A stretch of DNA of 28,015 nt. It comes from an uncultured Flavobacterium sp. (GTDB taxonomy: Bacteria; Bacteroidota; Bacteroidia; Flavobacteriales; Flavobacteriaceae). Shown one piece after another: positions 14,113 through 21,533 of this stretch. Position numbers and translations under genes: made by a program. The stretch's first letter is position 1. Every line of letters starts with the position of its first letter. The notes below the pieces were generated by a model. The model did no database searches, was not told where the DNA came from, and saw only the letters and a program-made list of their open reading frames with translations. The stretch lies in NCBI RefSeq assembly GCF_937967675.1, contig NZ_CALBSN010000015.1:1-28015 (forward strand), given 5' to 3'.

Positions 14113-14289
14113 ATGAAAACAATTGTATTATTAATAGTGAGTTCTTTGTTTTTGTCTAATATGCCAAAAAACAAAGAGAATGATTCTATTGAAAAAGTAA
14201 TGTCTTATAAAATAGAAAAATTTGAAATAAATAAAATAGATAATGTATCTTGTTCACGAACACCCATAATAATTGTTAAAAGAGATTAA
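14113..14289 (+). CDS. 58-aa secreted-type small protein ending in IIIVKRD
   Basis: This short frame starts at ATG 14113, 21 nt after the preceding stop, and is easily missed. Its N-terminus, MKTIVLLIVSSLFLSNMP, has one Lys and a hydrophobic core like a signal peptide, but no lipobox cysteine. The rest is charged, with a single Cys47 shortly before the C-terminal TPIIIVKRD. That ending matches the upstream small lipoprotein (PLIIIVKKD) at seven of the last positions allowing Lys/Arg, using different codons (ATA ATA ATT against ATT ATT ATT, and AGA GAT against AAA GAC). The shared ending with synonymous differences supports real coding. It lies 44 nt before the sensor kinase. The function is unknown; a secreted peptide is one possibility. 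Confidence 0.65.
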   Translation: MKTIVLLIVSSLFLSNMPKNKENDSIEKVMSYKIEKFEINKIDNVSCSRTPIIIVKRD

Positions 14290-14333
14290 TTTTTAGCTTT
14301 TAAATGTAATTTTGTTCAAAAGGAATCTTTTAT

Positions 14334-16340
14334 TTGAAACAGGTCGTAATTTTTATGTCTTTATTATTTCTCGTTGGATGTGATTCAACCGAGAATGAGT
14401 CTATATTACAAAAAAAATTGAATGAATATTTCGAAAAAAGTTCAAATGTTACTATTGAAAAAAGAGATCGATTACAATATATTGACTCTGCAATTAATAT
14501 TATTGATCAATCAAATTTTAATGATTCAATTAAAATTAAAGATTATTTTAAGGCAGCGAATCGTTATTTTGGATTATTAGAATATGAGAAATATAAAAAA
14601 ATCACTCATAAAATATTACAGATTTCAATTTCCAATAACGATTCTCTAAACACAGCTAAAGCTGAATATTACTTAGGGGATTATTATTTTTCAACCACTA
14701 AAAACGATAGTGCTTTTTATTATTATTTAGCGGCAGAAAAGAAATACAACGGATTAAATGATAAACTTAATTTTGCCAATACTAAATTGCATAAGGCATA
14801 CATTTTATCGTATGAAAAAGATTTTTTAGGTAGCGAATCAGAAACAATTAAAGTTTTGAATATTGCCAAAGAGCTAAATGATCAAGAATTGATTTATGAG
14901 TGTTATGTAAATTTAGGTGCATCATTGGTAGGGTTAGGAAATTATGAAAAAGCATTAGAGTATCATCAAAAATCTTTATTGCAGATTAAAAGTGTTGATG
15001 AAGAAACATATAAACCAATTTTTCAAGCGCAAACATTAAATAATATTGGATTTGTTTATTTAAATATTAATAAGTTTAAAGAAGCAAGTGATATTTTTGC
15101 AGAAGGTTTAAAGATTAAGAATCTAAAGGAAATCCAACCTGTTTTATATGCTTCTTTACTTGATAATTTTGCTTATTCTCGTTTTAAGATTAACAACACT
15201 GAGGGATTAAAAGATTTTATTACCGCATTAAATCTTAGAGATGATTTACATGAGGATTACGGTAAAATTAACAGTAGAATCCATCTTACAGAATACTATT
15301 TATCAAAAAAAGATACTAATACCGCTATTCAATATAATGATGCCGCAAATCGTCTAGCAAAAGAATCAAATTTTAATAAGGAAGTATTACAAACATTAGA
15401 TTTTTATACTAAATTAAAACCCAAGGAAGGCTTAAAATATGCTCAAGAGTATATAAAACTTAGTGATAGTCTACAGCAACAAGAAAGATTAACACGCAAT
15501 AAATTAGCCCGAATTGAATTTGAAACAGATGAAATTATAGTTGAAAAAGAAGCCATTTCAAATAAATTTCGATTTATTTTAATATCCTCATTACTTGTTA
15601 TCTTTTTTGGCATATTATTTTACATTATTCTTTATCAAAGAAGCAAACACAAAGAATTACTTTTTAATCAAGAACAACAAAAGGCTAATGAGGAAATTTA
15701 TAAATTAATGCTTGATAAGCATGACGAATTAGAAGAAGTAAAAAAGAAAGAAAAATTAAGAATTTCACAAGACCTTCATGATAATATTTTAAATAAACTC
15801 GCAGGAATTCGATTCAATTTGTTTGCGTTAACTCAAAAACCCGATGAAAGCGTTATAAAACGTAGTATCGAGTATATTGATAAAATTCAAAGCGTTGAAA
15901 GTGAAATAAGAACTGTTGCACACGAATTATTTTCTGAGTCATTTCAAAATAACGGAAATTACAGAAGTATTTTGGAACAATTAATTCAAAACCAGAAAGA
16001 AACATATTTAACACAATTTGAGTACACTATTACAACAGATGAAACAATAGAAACCATTTCTGCATTAATTAAAATGAATATTTACAGAATTATTCAGGAA
16101 TCATTAAATAATATTAACAAACACGCAAATGCTTCTTCTATTTTTTTAAAGCTATATATTGAAGATGGATTTTTGTTTTTGACTATAAAAGATAACGGTG
16201 TAGGATTTAATTTGACAAAGTTAAAAACGGGTATAGGATTAAAAAACATGGAAAGCCGAGCGGAATCAATTAATGGTCGAATAAAAATTTCGTCCGAAAT
16301 TAATAAGGGAACATCAGTAATTTTAAAAGTTAAACTATAA
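14334..16340 (+). CDS. TPR-containing sensor histidine kinase (NarL-type partner)
   Basis: The 668-aa product starts at TTG 14334, which gives a complete lipoprotein-like signal (MKQVVIFMSLLFLVGC, Cys16); AAGGA lies about 10 nt upstream. The first ATG (14355) would remove the basic n-region, and no upstream ATG is in frame before a stop. Residues about 50-385 are TPR-like helical repeats (for example YVNLGASLVGLGNYEKALEYHQKSL, 191-215), expected outside the inner membrane. A transmembrane helix is at about 413-433, then a coiled coil. The HisKA_3 box is RISQDLHDN with phosphorylated His482. The HATPase domain has QESLNNINKHANAS (588-601), DNGVGF (620-625) and GIGLKNME. The response regulator follows 13 nt on. 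A TPR sensor next to two small secreted proteins suggests peptide or protein sensing, which is inference. Confidence 0.85.
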   Translation: MKQVVIFMSLLFLVGCDSTENESILQKKLNEYFEKSSNVTIEKRDRLQYIDSAINIIDQSNFNDSIKIKDYFKAANRYFGLLEYEKYKKITHKILQISISNNDSLNTAKAEYYLGDYYFSTTKNDSAFYYYLAAEKKYNGLNDKLNFANTKLHKAYILSYEKDFLGSESETIKVLNIAKELNDQELIYECYVNLGASLVGLGNYEKALEYHQKSLLQIKSVDEETYKPIFQAQTLNNIGFVYLNINKFKEASDIFAEGLKIKNLKEIQPVLYASLLDNFAYSRFKINNTEGLKDFITALNLRDDLHEDYGKINSRIHLTEYYLSKKDTNTAIQYNDAANRLAKESNFNKEVLQTLDFYTKLKPKEGLKYAQEYIKLSDSLQQQERLTRNKLARIEFETDEIIVEKEAISNKFRFILISSLLVIFFGILFYIILYQRSKHKELLFNQEQQKANEEIYKLMLDKHDELEEVKKKEKLRISQDLHDNILNKLAGIRFNLFALTQKPDESVIKRSIEYIDKIQSVESEIRTVAHELFSESFQNNGNYRSILEQLIQNQKETYLTQFEYTITTDETIETISALIKMNIYRIIQESLNNINKHANASSIFLKLYIEDGFLFLTIKDNGVGFNLTKLKTGIGLKNMESRAESINGRIKISSEINKGTSVILKVKL

Positions 16341-16353
16341 ATAGGATATTATT

Positions 16354-17025
16354 TTGGAAAATAAAAGACTCAATATACTAATGATTGACGACCATCCCTC
16401 TATGATAGAAGGGTATAAAAGTATTCTTTCTTTTAATGATTTAGATTTTGAAATTGATATTACTCCAGCTTATAATTGTGAAGGCGCTTATTATTTGATT
16501 ACTAAAAATCAAAATAATGTTGCATACGATGTAGTTTTTATCGATTTAAGCTTACCTGCTTTTCCTGAACAAAAAATTTTCTCAGGGCATGACTTGGCTA
16601 GATTAGTTAGAAATTATATGCCGTCTACAAAAATTATTATTTTAACATCGCATGTTGAGGCTTTTTTACTATATAAAATTCATAGAGAAATTGAGCCTGA
16701 AGGATTCTTAGTGAAAAGTGATTTTTCAGCTCAAGAATTATTAAATGCTTTCAACCAAATTATGACGGGTGATAAATATAAAAGCCGAACCGTACAACAA
16801 AATATTAATGAGTTAATGGCAAATGAATTTCTTTTGGATGATTATTATCAACAAATCATAACCCTATTAGCTCAAGGAATTAAAACTAAGAATATGCCTG
16901 AATATATAGGCATTACCTTAAGTGCCATTGATAAAAGAAAAGCTCACATAAAAGAGTTCTTTAATATTGAAAAAGGCTCAGATGAAGATATTATTAAAGA
17001 AGCTAAAAAAAGAGGGTTAATCTGA
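16354..17025 (+). CDS. NarL/LuxR-family response regulator
   Basis: The 223-aa product has an N-terminal receiver with the acidic pair Asp12-Asp13, phospho-acceptor Asp64 (VVFIDLSLP), Thr98 and Lys121 (FLVKSD). A diverged LuxR-type helix-turn-helix occupies about 155-223 (IITLLAQGIKTKNMPEYIGITLSAIDKRKAHIK, ending EAKKRGLI). Start is TTG 16354, giving MENKRLNILMIDDHPS; the first ATG (16381) would cut the first beta strand. It lies 13 nt after the kinase stop and is surely its partner. The 19-bp boxes upstream of this operon and of the next gene are good candidates for its binding sites. The recognition helix is unlike typical NarL proteins, consistent with an unusual target. Confidence 0.85.
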   Translation: MENKRLNILMIDDHPSMIEGYKSILSFNDLDFEIDITPAYNCEGAYYLITKNQNNVAYDVVFIDLSLPAFPEQKIFSGHDLARLVRNYMPSTKIIILTSHVEAFLLYKIHREIEPEGFLVKSDFSAQELLNAFNQIMTGDKYKSRTVQQNINELMANEFLLDDYYQQIITLLAQGIKTKNMPEYIGITLSAIDKRKAHIKEFFNIEKGSDEDIIKEAKKRGLI

Positions 17026-17040
17026 AATTTTAACAAAATG

Positions 17041-17086
17041 TGCAGAAAAACTACAGCAACCCATCTAAAAAGCATACTTATCTTTA
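17041..17086 (+). promoter_or_regulatory. 19-bp box plus -7 element before the small membrane protein (site B)
   Basis: The box TGCAGAAAAACTACAGCAA (17041-17059) is identical to site A and is again followed after exactly 19 nt by a -7-like element, TATCTTTA (17079-17086, one mismatch to TAnnTTTG). Flanking bases are partly shared (AAAAT before, ATCT three bases after). Predicted start is near 17093, with a very short leader to the ATG at 17111. It begins 15 bases after the response-regulator stop codon, with no terminator seen between them. Confidence 0.6.
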
Positions 17087-17110
17087 CAATGTAATTTAAA
17101 TATTAAAAGG

Positions 17111-17338
17111 ATGAAACTCTATACTAAAATCTTGCTGTTATTATTGTTTCTAAGTTTGGTATGGTTATACACTGTAGTTGATTTAACTTATAATACGATT
17201 TTTTTTGAAAGTAGTACCTTTTTATCAAAATGTATTGGTTATCATGCTCAATTTGAATTAATATATATATTAGGCGTTTTCCTTTTTATTTCCTATTTAT
17301 CATTAATTCTCTTCATTAAAAACAAAAAAATTTATTGA
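17111..17338 (+). CDS. Small two-helix membrane protein
   Basis: The 75-aa product has two predicted transmembrane helices (about 6-23 and 49-69) joined by a loop of about 25 residues with one Cys (Cys41), and a basic C-terminal tail (KNKKIY). No family is recognised. It is preceded by the 19-bp box and a -7 element (site B), so it is the best candidate output of the adjacent two-component system; read-through from the regulator gene is also possible. Its 3' end overlaps the convergent AlbA_2 gene by 7 bases. Small inner-membrane proteins under such control often modulate a transporter or the sensor itself, but nothing in the sequence proves that. Confidence 0.65.
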   Translation: MKLYTKILLLLLFLSLVWLYTVVDLTYNTIFFESSTFLSKCIGYHAQFELIYILGVFLFISYLSLILFIKNKKIY

Positions 17339-18474
17339 TAATATTTCATTTTTCTTAAAATTCGCATTGCTTCTTTAAACGAGACATAAAGTAGCGGATT
17401 TTCAAATGATTTTAGATAGGGTTTAGCATCAATCAATTTTTGTTTGGCATCTTCAAATCCATTTAAATAACAAATCATCATAATTTGAGGAAAGTTTTCT
17501 ATATCTCTCTTTTCCGATTCTTGTAAAAGTAATCCCTTTTGAAGCTTAGAAAGTAAAGCAAGATGAGAATTATAAATATGATGCAACATTTTTCGGTTGT
17601 ATTGCGGAGGTTCAAACAACATTTCTGAATTCATTTTGTAATAACCATTATCAAAAAAACTTAGTGTAACTTTTTCAAACGGATAGTAGCTGGTTTTATC
17701 ATTTAATCCTAAAGAAATGTATTCGGTAATACTAAAACTGCTATCATCATAGGTAATACTTACTTCGTCTAAAGCCGAATAAAACAGTTTTACCTGTTCG
17801 TTGACCAACTCAATATCCACTCTAGAATAATACTCTTTATCCCGAACTTTTTTCTTATTTCCAGCCCAACAAACCACAAATAATTCTTTGAAAACTTTGT
17901 ATTTGGAAGGCAAGTCCTTATGGCGATTGTTGATAAAATCCAAAACACTTTCTAAGGTGTGTTCAATGCTATTACGAGAGCTGTTTTCAATACTAATAAC
18001 CGTCTCCACATTCTGTTTCGAATACGGAATTTTTTCAGTCGTAGGTGAAGTATTGCTTCCCTTTCTAACGAAATAAGTATTCGCTTCAATGGTATGAATG
18101 CCTTTTTTGAAATATGAATTTTTAGATTTCGGTTTAATGGTAACCAATCCTACCACTTTATCTTTTGGAAGGTTTGGGAAAGGCACATTTTCGTACTGAA
18201 TTTTAGGTGGATTTTCTAAAAAAGCATTTACCAAATTCTGAATTCGGCTATCATCAAAAAAATCATTACCAACGATTTCATTGGTTTCGTCTTCCACACC
18301 CACCACAATATAAGAATTGTTACTCGGATTGGAATTGGAAAGCGCACAAATGTGCTTTAAAAACTTGGCTTTTCCTTCTTTGGTGTGTAAATTCAACTGC
18401 CGCTTCTTATCATAAAAACTGTTCTCATCATGATGAGCTAAAAGATTTTTGATAAGAAGCCGCTTGTTGATCAT
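17332..18474 (-). CDS. AlbA_2/Schlafen-like domain protein
   Basis: The N-terminal 150 residues of this 380-aa protein match the AlbA_2 (Schlafen AAA-like, putative nucleic-acid-binding) domain: a helix with FLKHICALSNSNPSNNSYIVVGVEDETNEIVG (about 38-69), then DDSRIQNLVNAFLENPP and KVVGLVTIKP, and a ...YFVRKGSNTSPTT element. The remaining 230 residues are charged, of mixed alpha/beta character, and not recognised. They lack the usual winged-helix or C-terminal ATPase part of longer AlbA_2 regulators. No signal peptide is seen, so it is cytoplasmic. It converges on and overlaps the small membrane protein by 7 bases. Roles of relatives range from transcriptional control to defence; none can be assigned here. 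Confidence 0.7.
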   Translation of the reverse strand: MINKRLLIKNLLAHHDENSFYDKKRQLNLHTKEGKAKFLKHICALSNSNPSNNSYIVVGVEDETNEIVGNDFFDDSRIQNLVNAFLENPPKIQYENVPFPNLPKDKVVGLVTIKPKSKNSYFKKGIHTIEANTYFVRKGSNTSPTTEKIPYSKQNVETVISIENSSRNSIEHTLESVLDFINNRHKDLPSKYKVFKELFVVCWAGNKKKVRDKEYYSRVDIELVNEQVKLFYSALDEVSITYDDSSFSITEYISLGLNDKTSYYPFEKVTLSFFDNGYYKMNSEMLFEPPQYNRKMLHHIYNSHLALLSKLQKGLLLQESEKRDIENFPQIMMICYLNGFEDAKQKLIDAKPYLKSFENPLLYVSFKEAMRILRKMKYYQ

Positions 18475-18523
18475 TTTTTACCTGAATATTCTGAACACTG
18501 TTAACCGAATACTGATTACTATT

Positions 18524-19396
18524 CTAAGGCACTCTATTTCCCATGCTTTCTGTCCAGATAGCAAACCAATCTTGCTTATCTAAAACTAACGATTTTGCTT
18601 TCATTAATTGTTGAATTCTTCCTGAATTAACCGTTCCGGCAACGGGAGAAATTCCAGCAGGATGTTGCATAATCCAAGCTAATAAAATAATATCAGAACC
18701 TATGTGATATTTCTCAACTAACTTAGCTAAAAGTTGACGCAATCTAAAGGTTTGATCGGTATTTTCTCTAAAAACAGTTCCTAACGGATTCCAAGCCATA
18801 GGTTTGATATTGTGGACTTGCATGTAATCAAAACTACCGTCTAACATAGCTTCATAATGTGTTGCAGAAAACTGTACCTGATTAAAAGAAATTTCGGTTT
18901 TCTGACGTAATAATTCGGTTTGAAAAGGTGTGAAATTAGAAACTCCAAAAGATAGAATTTTTCCATCTGCTTTTAATTTCGAAACGGCTTCGGCAATTTC
19001 GTCCGCTTGCATTAACGGACTTGGACGATGAAGTAATAAAACATCCAGATAATCCGTTTGTAGATTTTTTAATGAATTTTCGGCTGACCAAATAATATAA
19101 TCTTTAGAATATTCGTAATGTTTTATCGAATTATTAGGTCTGTTTTCAGAAGTATATTGAATTCCACATTTAGTAATTAATTGAATTTTTTTGCGATCTA
19201 TTTTACTTTCAGTAAGTGCTTTTCCAAACGAAGCTTCAGTGGTATAACCTCCATAAATATCGGCATGATCAAAAGTAGTGATTCCGTTTTCTATGAATAA
19301 ATTAATTAAGTGAGTAAATTCATTGGTATTTAGGTTTTTATCCCAAACACCCCAATTCATAACTCCGGCAATAATAGGTGATAATTCTACAGACAT
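18524..19396 (-). CDS. Aldo/keto reductase
   Basis: The 290-aa NADPH-dependent oxidoreductase has a TIM barrel with the AKR tetrad Asp43, Tyr48 (FDHADIYGGY), Lys76 (LITKCG) and His123 (LLLHRPSP). Other motifs are GVSNF (near 166) and a C-terminal cofactor-binding region with PVAGTVNSGRIQQLM. The motif set and size resemble the YdhF-like subgroup (COG4989), enzymes of uncertain physiological substrate. It is cytoplasmic. It lies 49 bases upstream of the AlbA_2 gene on the same strand, and co-transcription is possible but there is no functional link. No strong promoter was seen in the AT-rich 176-base gap to moxR. Confidence 0.88.
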   Translation of the reverse strand: MSVELSPIIAGVMNWGVWDKNLNTNEFTHLINLFIENGITTFDHADIYGGYTTEASFGKALTESKIDRKKIQLITKCGIQYTSENRPNNSIKHYEYSKDYIIWSAENSLKNLQTDYLDVLLLHRPSPLMQADEIAEAVSKLKADGKILSFGVSNFTPFQTELLRQKTEISFNQVQFSATHYEAMLDGSFDYMQVHNIKPMAWNPLGTVFRENTDQTFRLRQLLAKLVEKYHIGSDIILLAWIMQHPAGISPVAGTVNSGRIQQLMKAKSLVLDKQDWFAIWTESMGNRVP

Positions 19397-19519
19397 AGTT
19401 GTTGTGTTTTTAATTTTTTCTTAAAATTATAAAATAGAATCATAAAACACTCATAAAATCATTCTTTTTTATTCACTTTTAACGCAATGTTAACAAGTTA
19501 AAAGCAAAAAAAAATTCAA

Positions 19520-19550
19520 TTTGCACTGTTAAAAAATGTTGTTAATTTCA
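19520..19550 (+). promoter_or_regulatory. Promoter candidate for the Bat operon
   Basis: TTTG at 19520-19523 is followed after 19 nt by TAATTTCA (19543-19550), a partial match to TAnnTTTG. The spacing is ideal and the -7 element imperfect. Transcription would start about 15 nt before the ATG at 19573. Confidence 0.4.
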
Positions 19551-19572
19551 CACCGCCAAATACAATCATAAA

Positions 19573-20577
19573 ATGGAAGAAAATACATCAACCTTAGACA
19601 TTAGGGCAATTAATGAAAAGATTGAAAGAGAAAGTGCTTTTATAGACTTACTTACAATGGAAATGAATAAGGTAATCGTAGGTCAAAAACACATGGTCGA
19701 GCGATTATTAATAGGTTTGTTGGGTCAAGGACATATTTTATTGGAAGGAGTTCCTGGATTAGCAAAAACCTTAGCCATTAATACGCTTTCTCAAGCAGTT
19801 CATGGTTCGTTTAGTCGTATTCAGTTTACACCTGATTTATTGCCAGCCGATGTGGTAGGAACCATGATTTATAACATCAAACAAAACGACTTTACCATTC
19901 GTAAAGGGCCAATTTTTGCCAACTTCGTATTAGCGGATGAGATTAACCGTGCGCCCGCAAAAGTGCAATCTGCTTTGTTAGAAGCCATGCAAGAAAAGCA
20001 AGTTACCATTGGTGACGAAACGTTTAAGTTAGACAAACCGTTCTTAGTAATGGCAACGCAAAACCCGGTTGACCAAGAAGGAACCTATCCATTACCTGAA
20101 GCGCAAGTTGACCGTTTCATGTTAAAAGTGGTAATTGATTATCCAAAAATGGAGGAAGAGCGTCACGTTATTCGTCAAAATTTAAAAGGTGCTTTTGAAA
20201 AAGTAAACCAAGTGGTTTCGTTAGAGCAAATTTTAAGAGCGCAAGAAGCCGTTCGTGAAGTATACATGGATGAAAAAATCGAGAAATACATCTTAGATTT
20301 AATTTTCGCAACACGTTATCCAGAAAAATATAAATTAGAAAGTCTAAAACCATTAATCAGTTTTGGAGCTTCGCCACGTGGAAGTATCAACTTAGCCACA
20401 GCTGCTAAATGTTACGCTTTCATCAAACGTAGAGGTTACGTAATTCCTGAAGATGTTCGTGCTGTAGTGTACGATGTATTGCGTCACAGAATCGGAATTA
20501 CTTACGAAGCAGAAGCTGAAAATGTAACCACAGAAGACATTATTAGCAGAATTGTTAACGAAGTTGAAGTGCCTTAA
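19573..20577 (+). CDS. moxR: MoxR-family AAA+ ATPase, first gene of the Bat operon
   Basis: The 334-aa MoxR chaperone-like ATPase is thought to work with VWA-domain proteins to assemble or activate protein complexes. It has Walker A GVPGLAKT (59-66), Walker B FVLADEIN (118-124), sensor 1 ATQNP (161-165) and the arginine-finger region EAQVDRF (177-182), with a C-terminal AAA lid (SFGASPRGSINL). It is cytoplasmic. It heads the ordered cluster MoxR, DUF58, membrane protein, BatA, BatB, BatC, BatD, BatE, the Bacteroides aerotolerance (bat) arrangement. A gap of 84 bases containing short repeats separates it from the DUF58 gene, the longest gap in the cluster. Confidence 0.93.
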   Translation: MEENTSTLDIRAINEKIERESAFIDLLTMEMNKVIVGQKHMVERLLIGLLGQGHILLEGVPGLAKTLAINTLSQAVHGSFSRIQFTPDLLPADVVGTMIYNIKQNDFTIRKGPIFANFVLADEINRAPAKVQSALLEAMQEKQVTIGDETFKLDKPFLVMATQNPVDQEGTYPLPEAQVDRFMLKVVIDYPKMEEERHVIRQNLKGAFEKVNQVVSLEQILRAQEAVREVYMDEKIEKYILDLIFATRYPEKYKLESLKPLISFGASPRGSINLATAAKCYAFIKRRGYVIPEDVRAVVYDVLRHRIGITYEAEAENVTTEDIISRIVNEVEVP

Positions 20578-20585
20578 TTTAGTTA

Positions 20586-20654
20586 TCAGTGTTCAGTCTC
20601 AGTTTTCAGATAATTCTGTTCTTTAACTGCGACTGTCAACTGCGACTGTCAACT
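20586..20654 (+). repeat. Degenerate CAGT repeats and two tandem 13-bp units
   Basis: Imperfect TCAGTGT, TCAGTC, TCAGTTTTCAG units (20586-20610) are followed by two exact copies of AACTGCGACTGTC (20625-20637, 20638-20650) and a partial third (AACT). They fill the gap between moxR and the DUF58 gene. There is no promoter or stem-loop with a T tract. Confidence 0.6.
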
Positions 20655-20661
20655 AATAGAA

Positions 20662-21528
20662 ATGGATACCAAAGAAATTCTAAAGAAAGTTCGAAAAATA
20701 GAAATCAAAACCCGAAGATTGAGTGATCATATCTTTTCGGGAGAATATCACACGTCTTTTAAAGGACGCGGGATGACGTTTTCAGAAGTGCGCCAATACC
20801 AATACGGTGACGACGTAAGAGCTATCGATTGGAATGTAACCGCACGCTACAACGAACCATTCGTAAAAGTATTTGAAGAAGAACGCGAATTAACCATGAT
20901 GTTAATGGTGGATATTTCGGGTTCGGAAAGTTTTGGTACAAAAAATCAGTTAAAACGTGATATGATTACCGAAATCGCAGCCACGTTAGCATTTTCGGCA
21001 ACTCAGAATAATGATAAAATTGGTTTGCTTTTGTTTTCGGACCAAATCGAATTGTTTATTCCGCCTAAAAAAGGAAAATCACACGTTTTACGAATCATTC
21101 GCGAGTTAATCGAATTCGAATCGAAAAGCAAAAAAACCGATTTATCGCAAGCTTTGAAATATTTATCGAGCGTTTTGAAAAAGAAAGCCATCGTGTTTTT
21201 AATTTCCGATTTCATGGTGAAAGATTACGAACACACGCTAAAAATCGCTTCAAAACGTCATGATGTAACCGGTATTCGAGTGTTTGACCAACGCGAAGAA
21301 AGCATTCCAAATATTGGTGTGGTAAATATGCTAGATGCCGAAACAAGCGAAACACTTTTAGTCGATACCACATCCAATAAAGTGCGAATGGATTACGAAA
21401 AATACTATCGTGAAAACGTAAATTATTTCAAAGATATTTTTTCAAAATGTGGAGCTGGAACGATTAGTTCTAGAGTGGATGAAAGCTATGTAACCAAATT
21501 ATTAGGTTATTTTAAAGCGCGTAATTAA
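20662..21528 (+). CDS. DUF58 domain-containing protein (Bat operon)
   Basis: The 288-aa cytoplasmic protein has the DUF58 signature FKGRGMTFSEVRQYQYGDD (34-51) followed by RAIDWNVTARY (53-63), and a VWA-like fold with a MIDAS-type DISGS (84-88). DUF58 proteins pair with MoxR ATPases, which is the gene just upstream. The next gene starts 5 nt after the stop, so translation is probably coupled. The physiological role in Bacteroidota is tied to the bat operon phenotypes (oxygen tolerance in Bacteroides, envelope integrity suggested), but the molecular target is unknown. Confidence 0.9.
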   Translation: MDTKEILKKVRKIEIKTRRLSDHIFSGEYHTSFKGRGMTFSEVRQYQYGDDVRAIDWNVTARYNEPFVKVFEEERELTMMLMVDISGSESFGTKNQLKRDMITEIAATLAFSATQNNDKIGLLLFSDQIELFIPPKKGKSHVLRIIRELIEFESKSKKTDLSQALKYLSSVLKKKAIVFLISDFMVKDYEHTLKIASKRHDVTGIRVFDQREESIPNIGVVNMLDAETSETLLVDTTSNKVRMDYEKYYRENVNYFKDIFSKCGAGTISSRVDESYVTKLLGYFKARN

Positions 21529-21533
21529 GAAAA

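Noticed and set aside
20625..20654. Two 13-bp direct repeats as a possible CRISPR or iteron array
   Set aside because: There are only two units with no spacer, and no cas or replication gene nearby.
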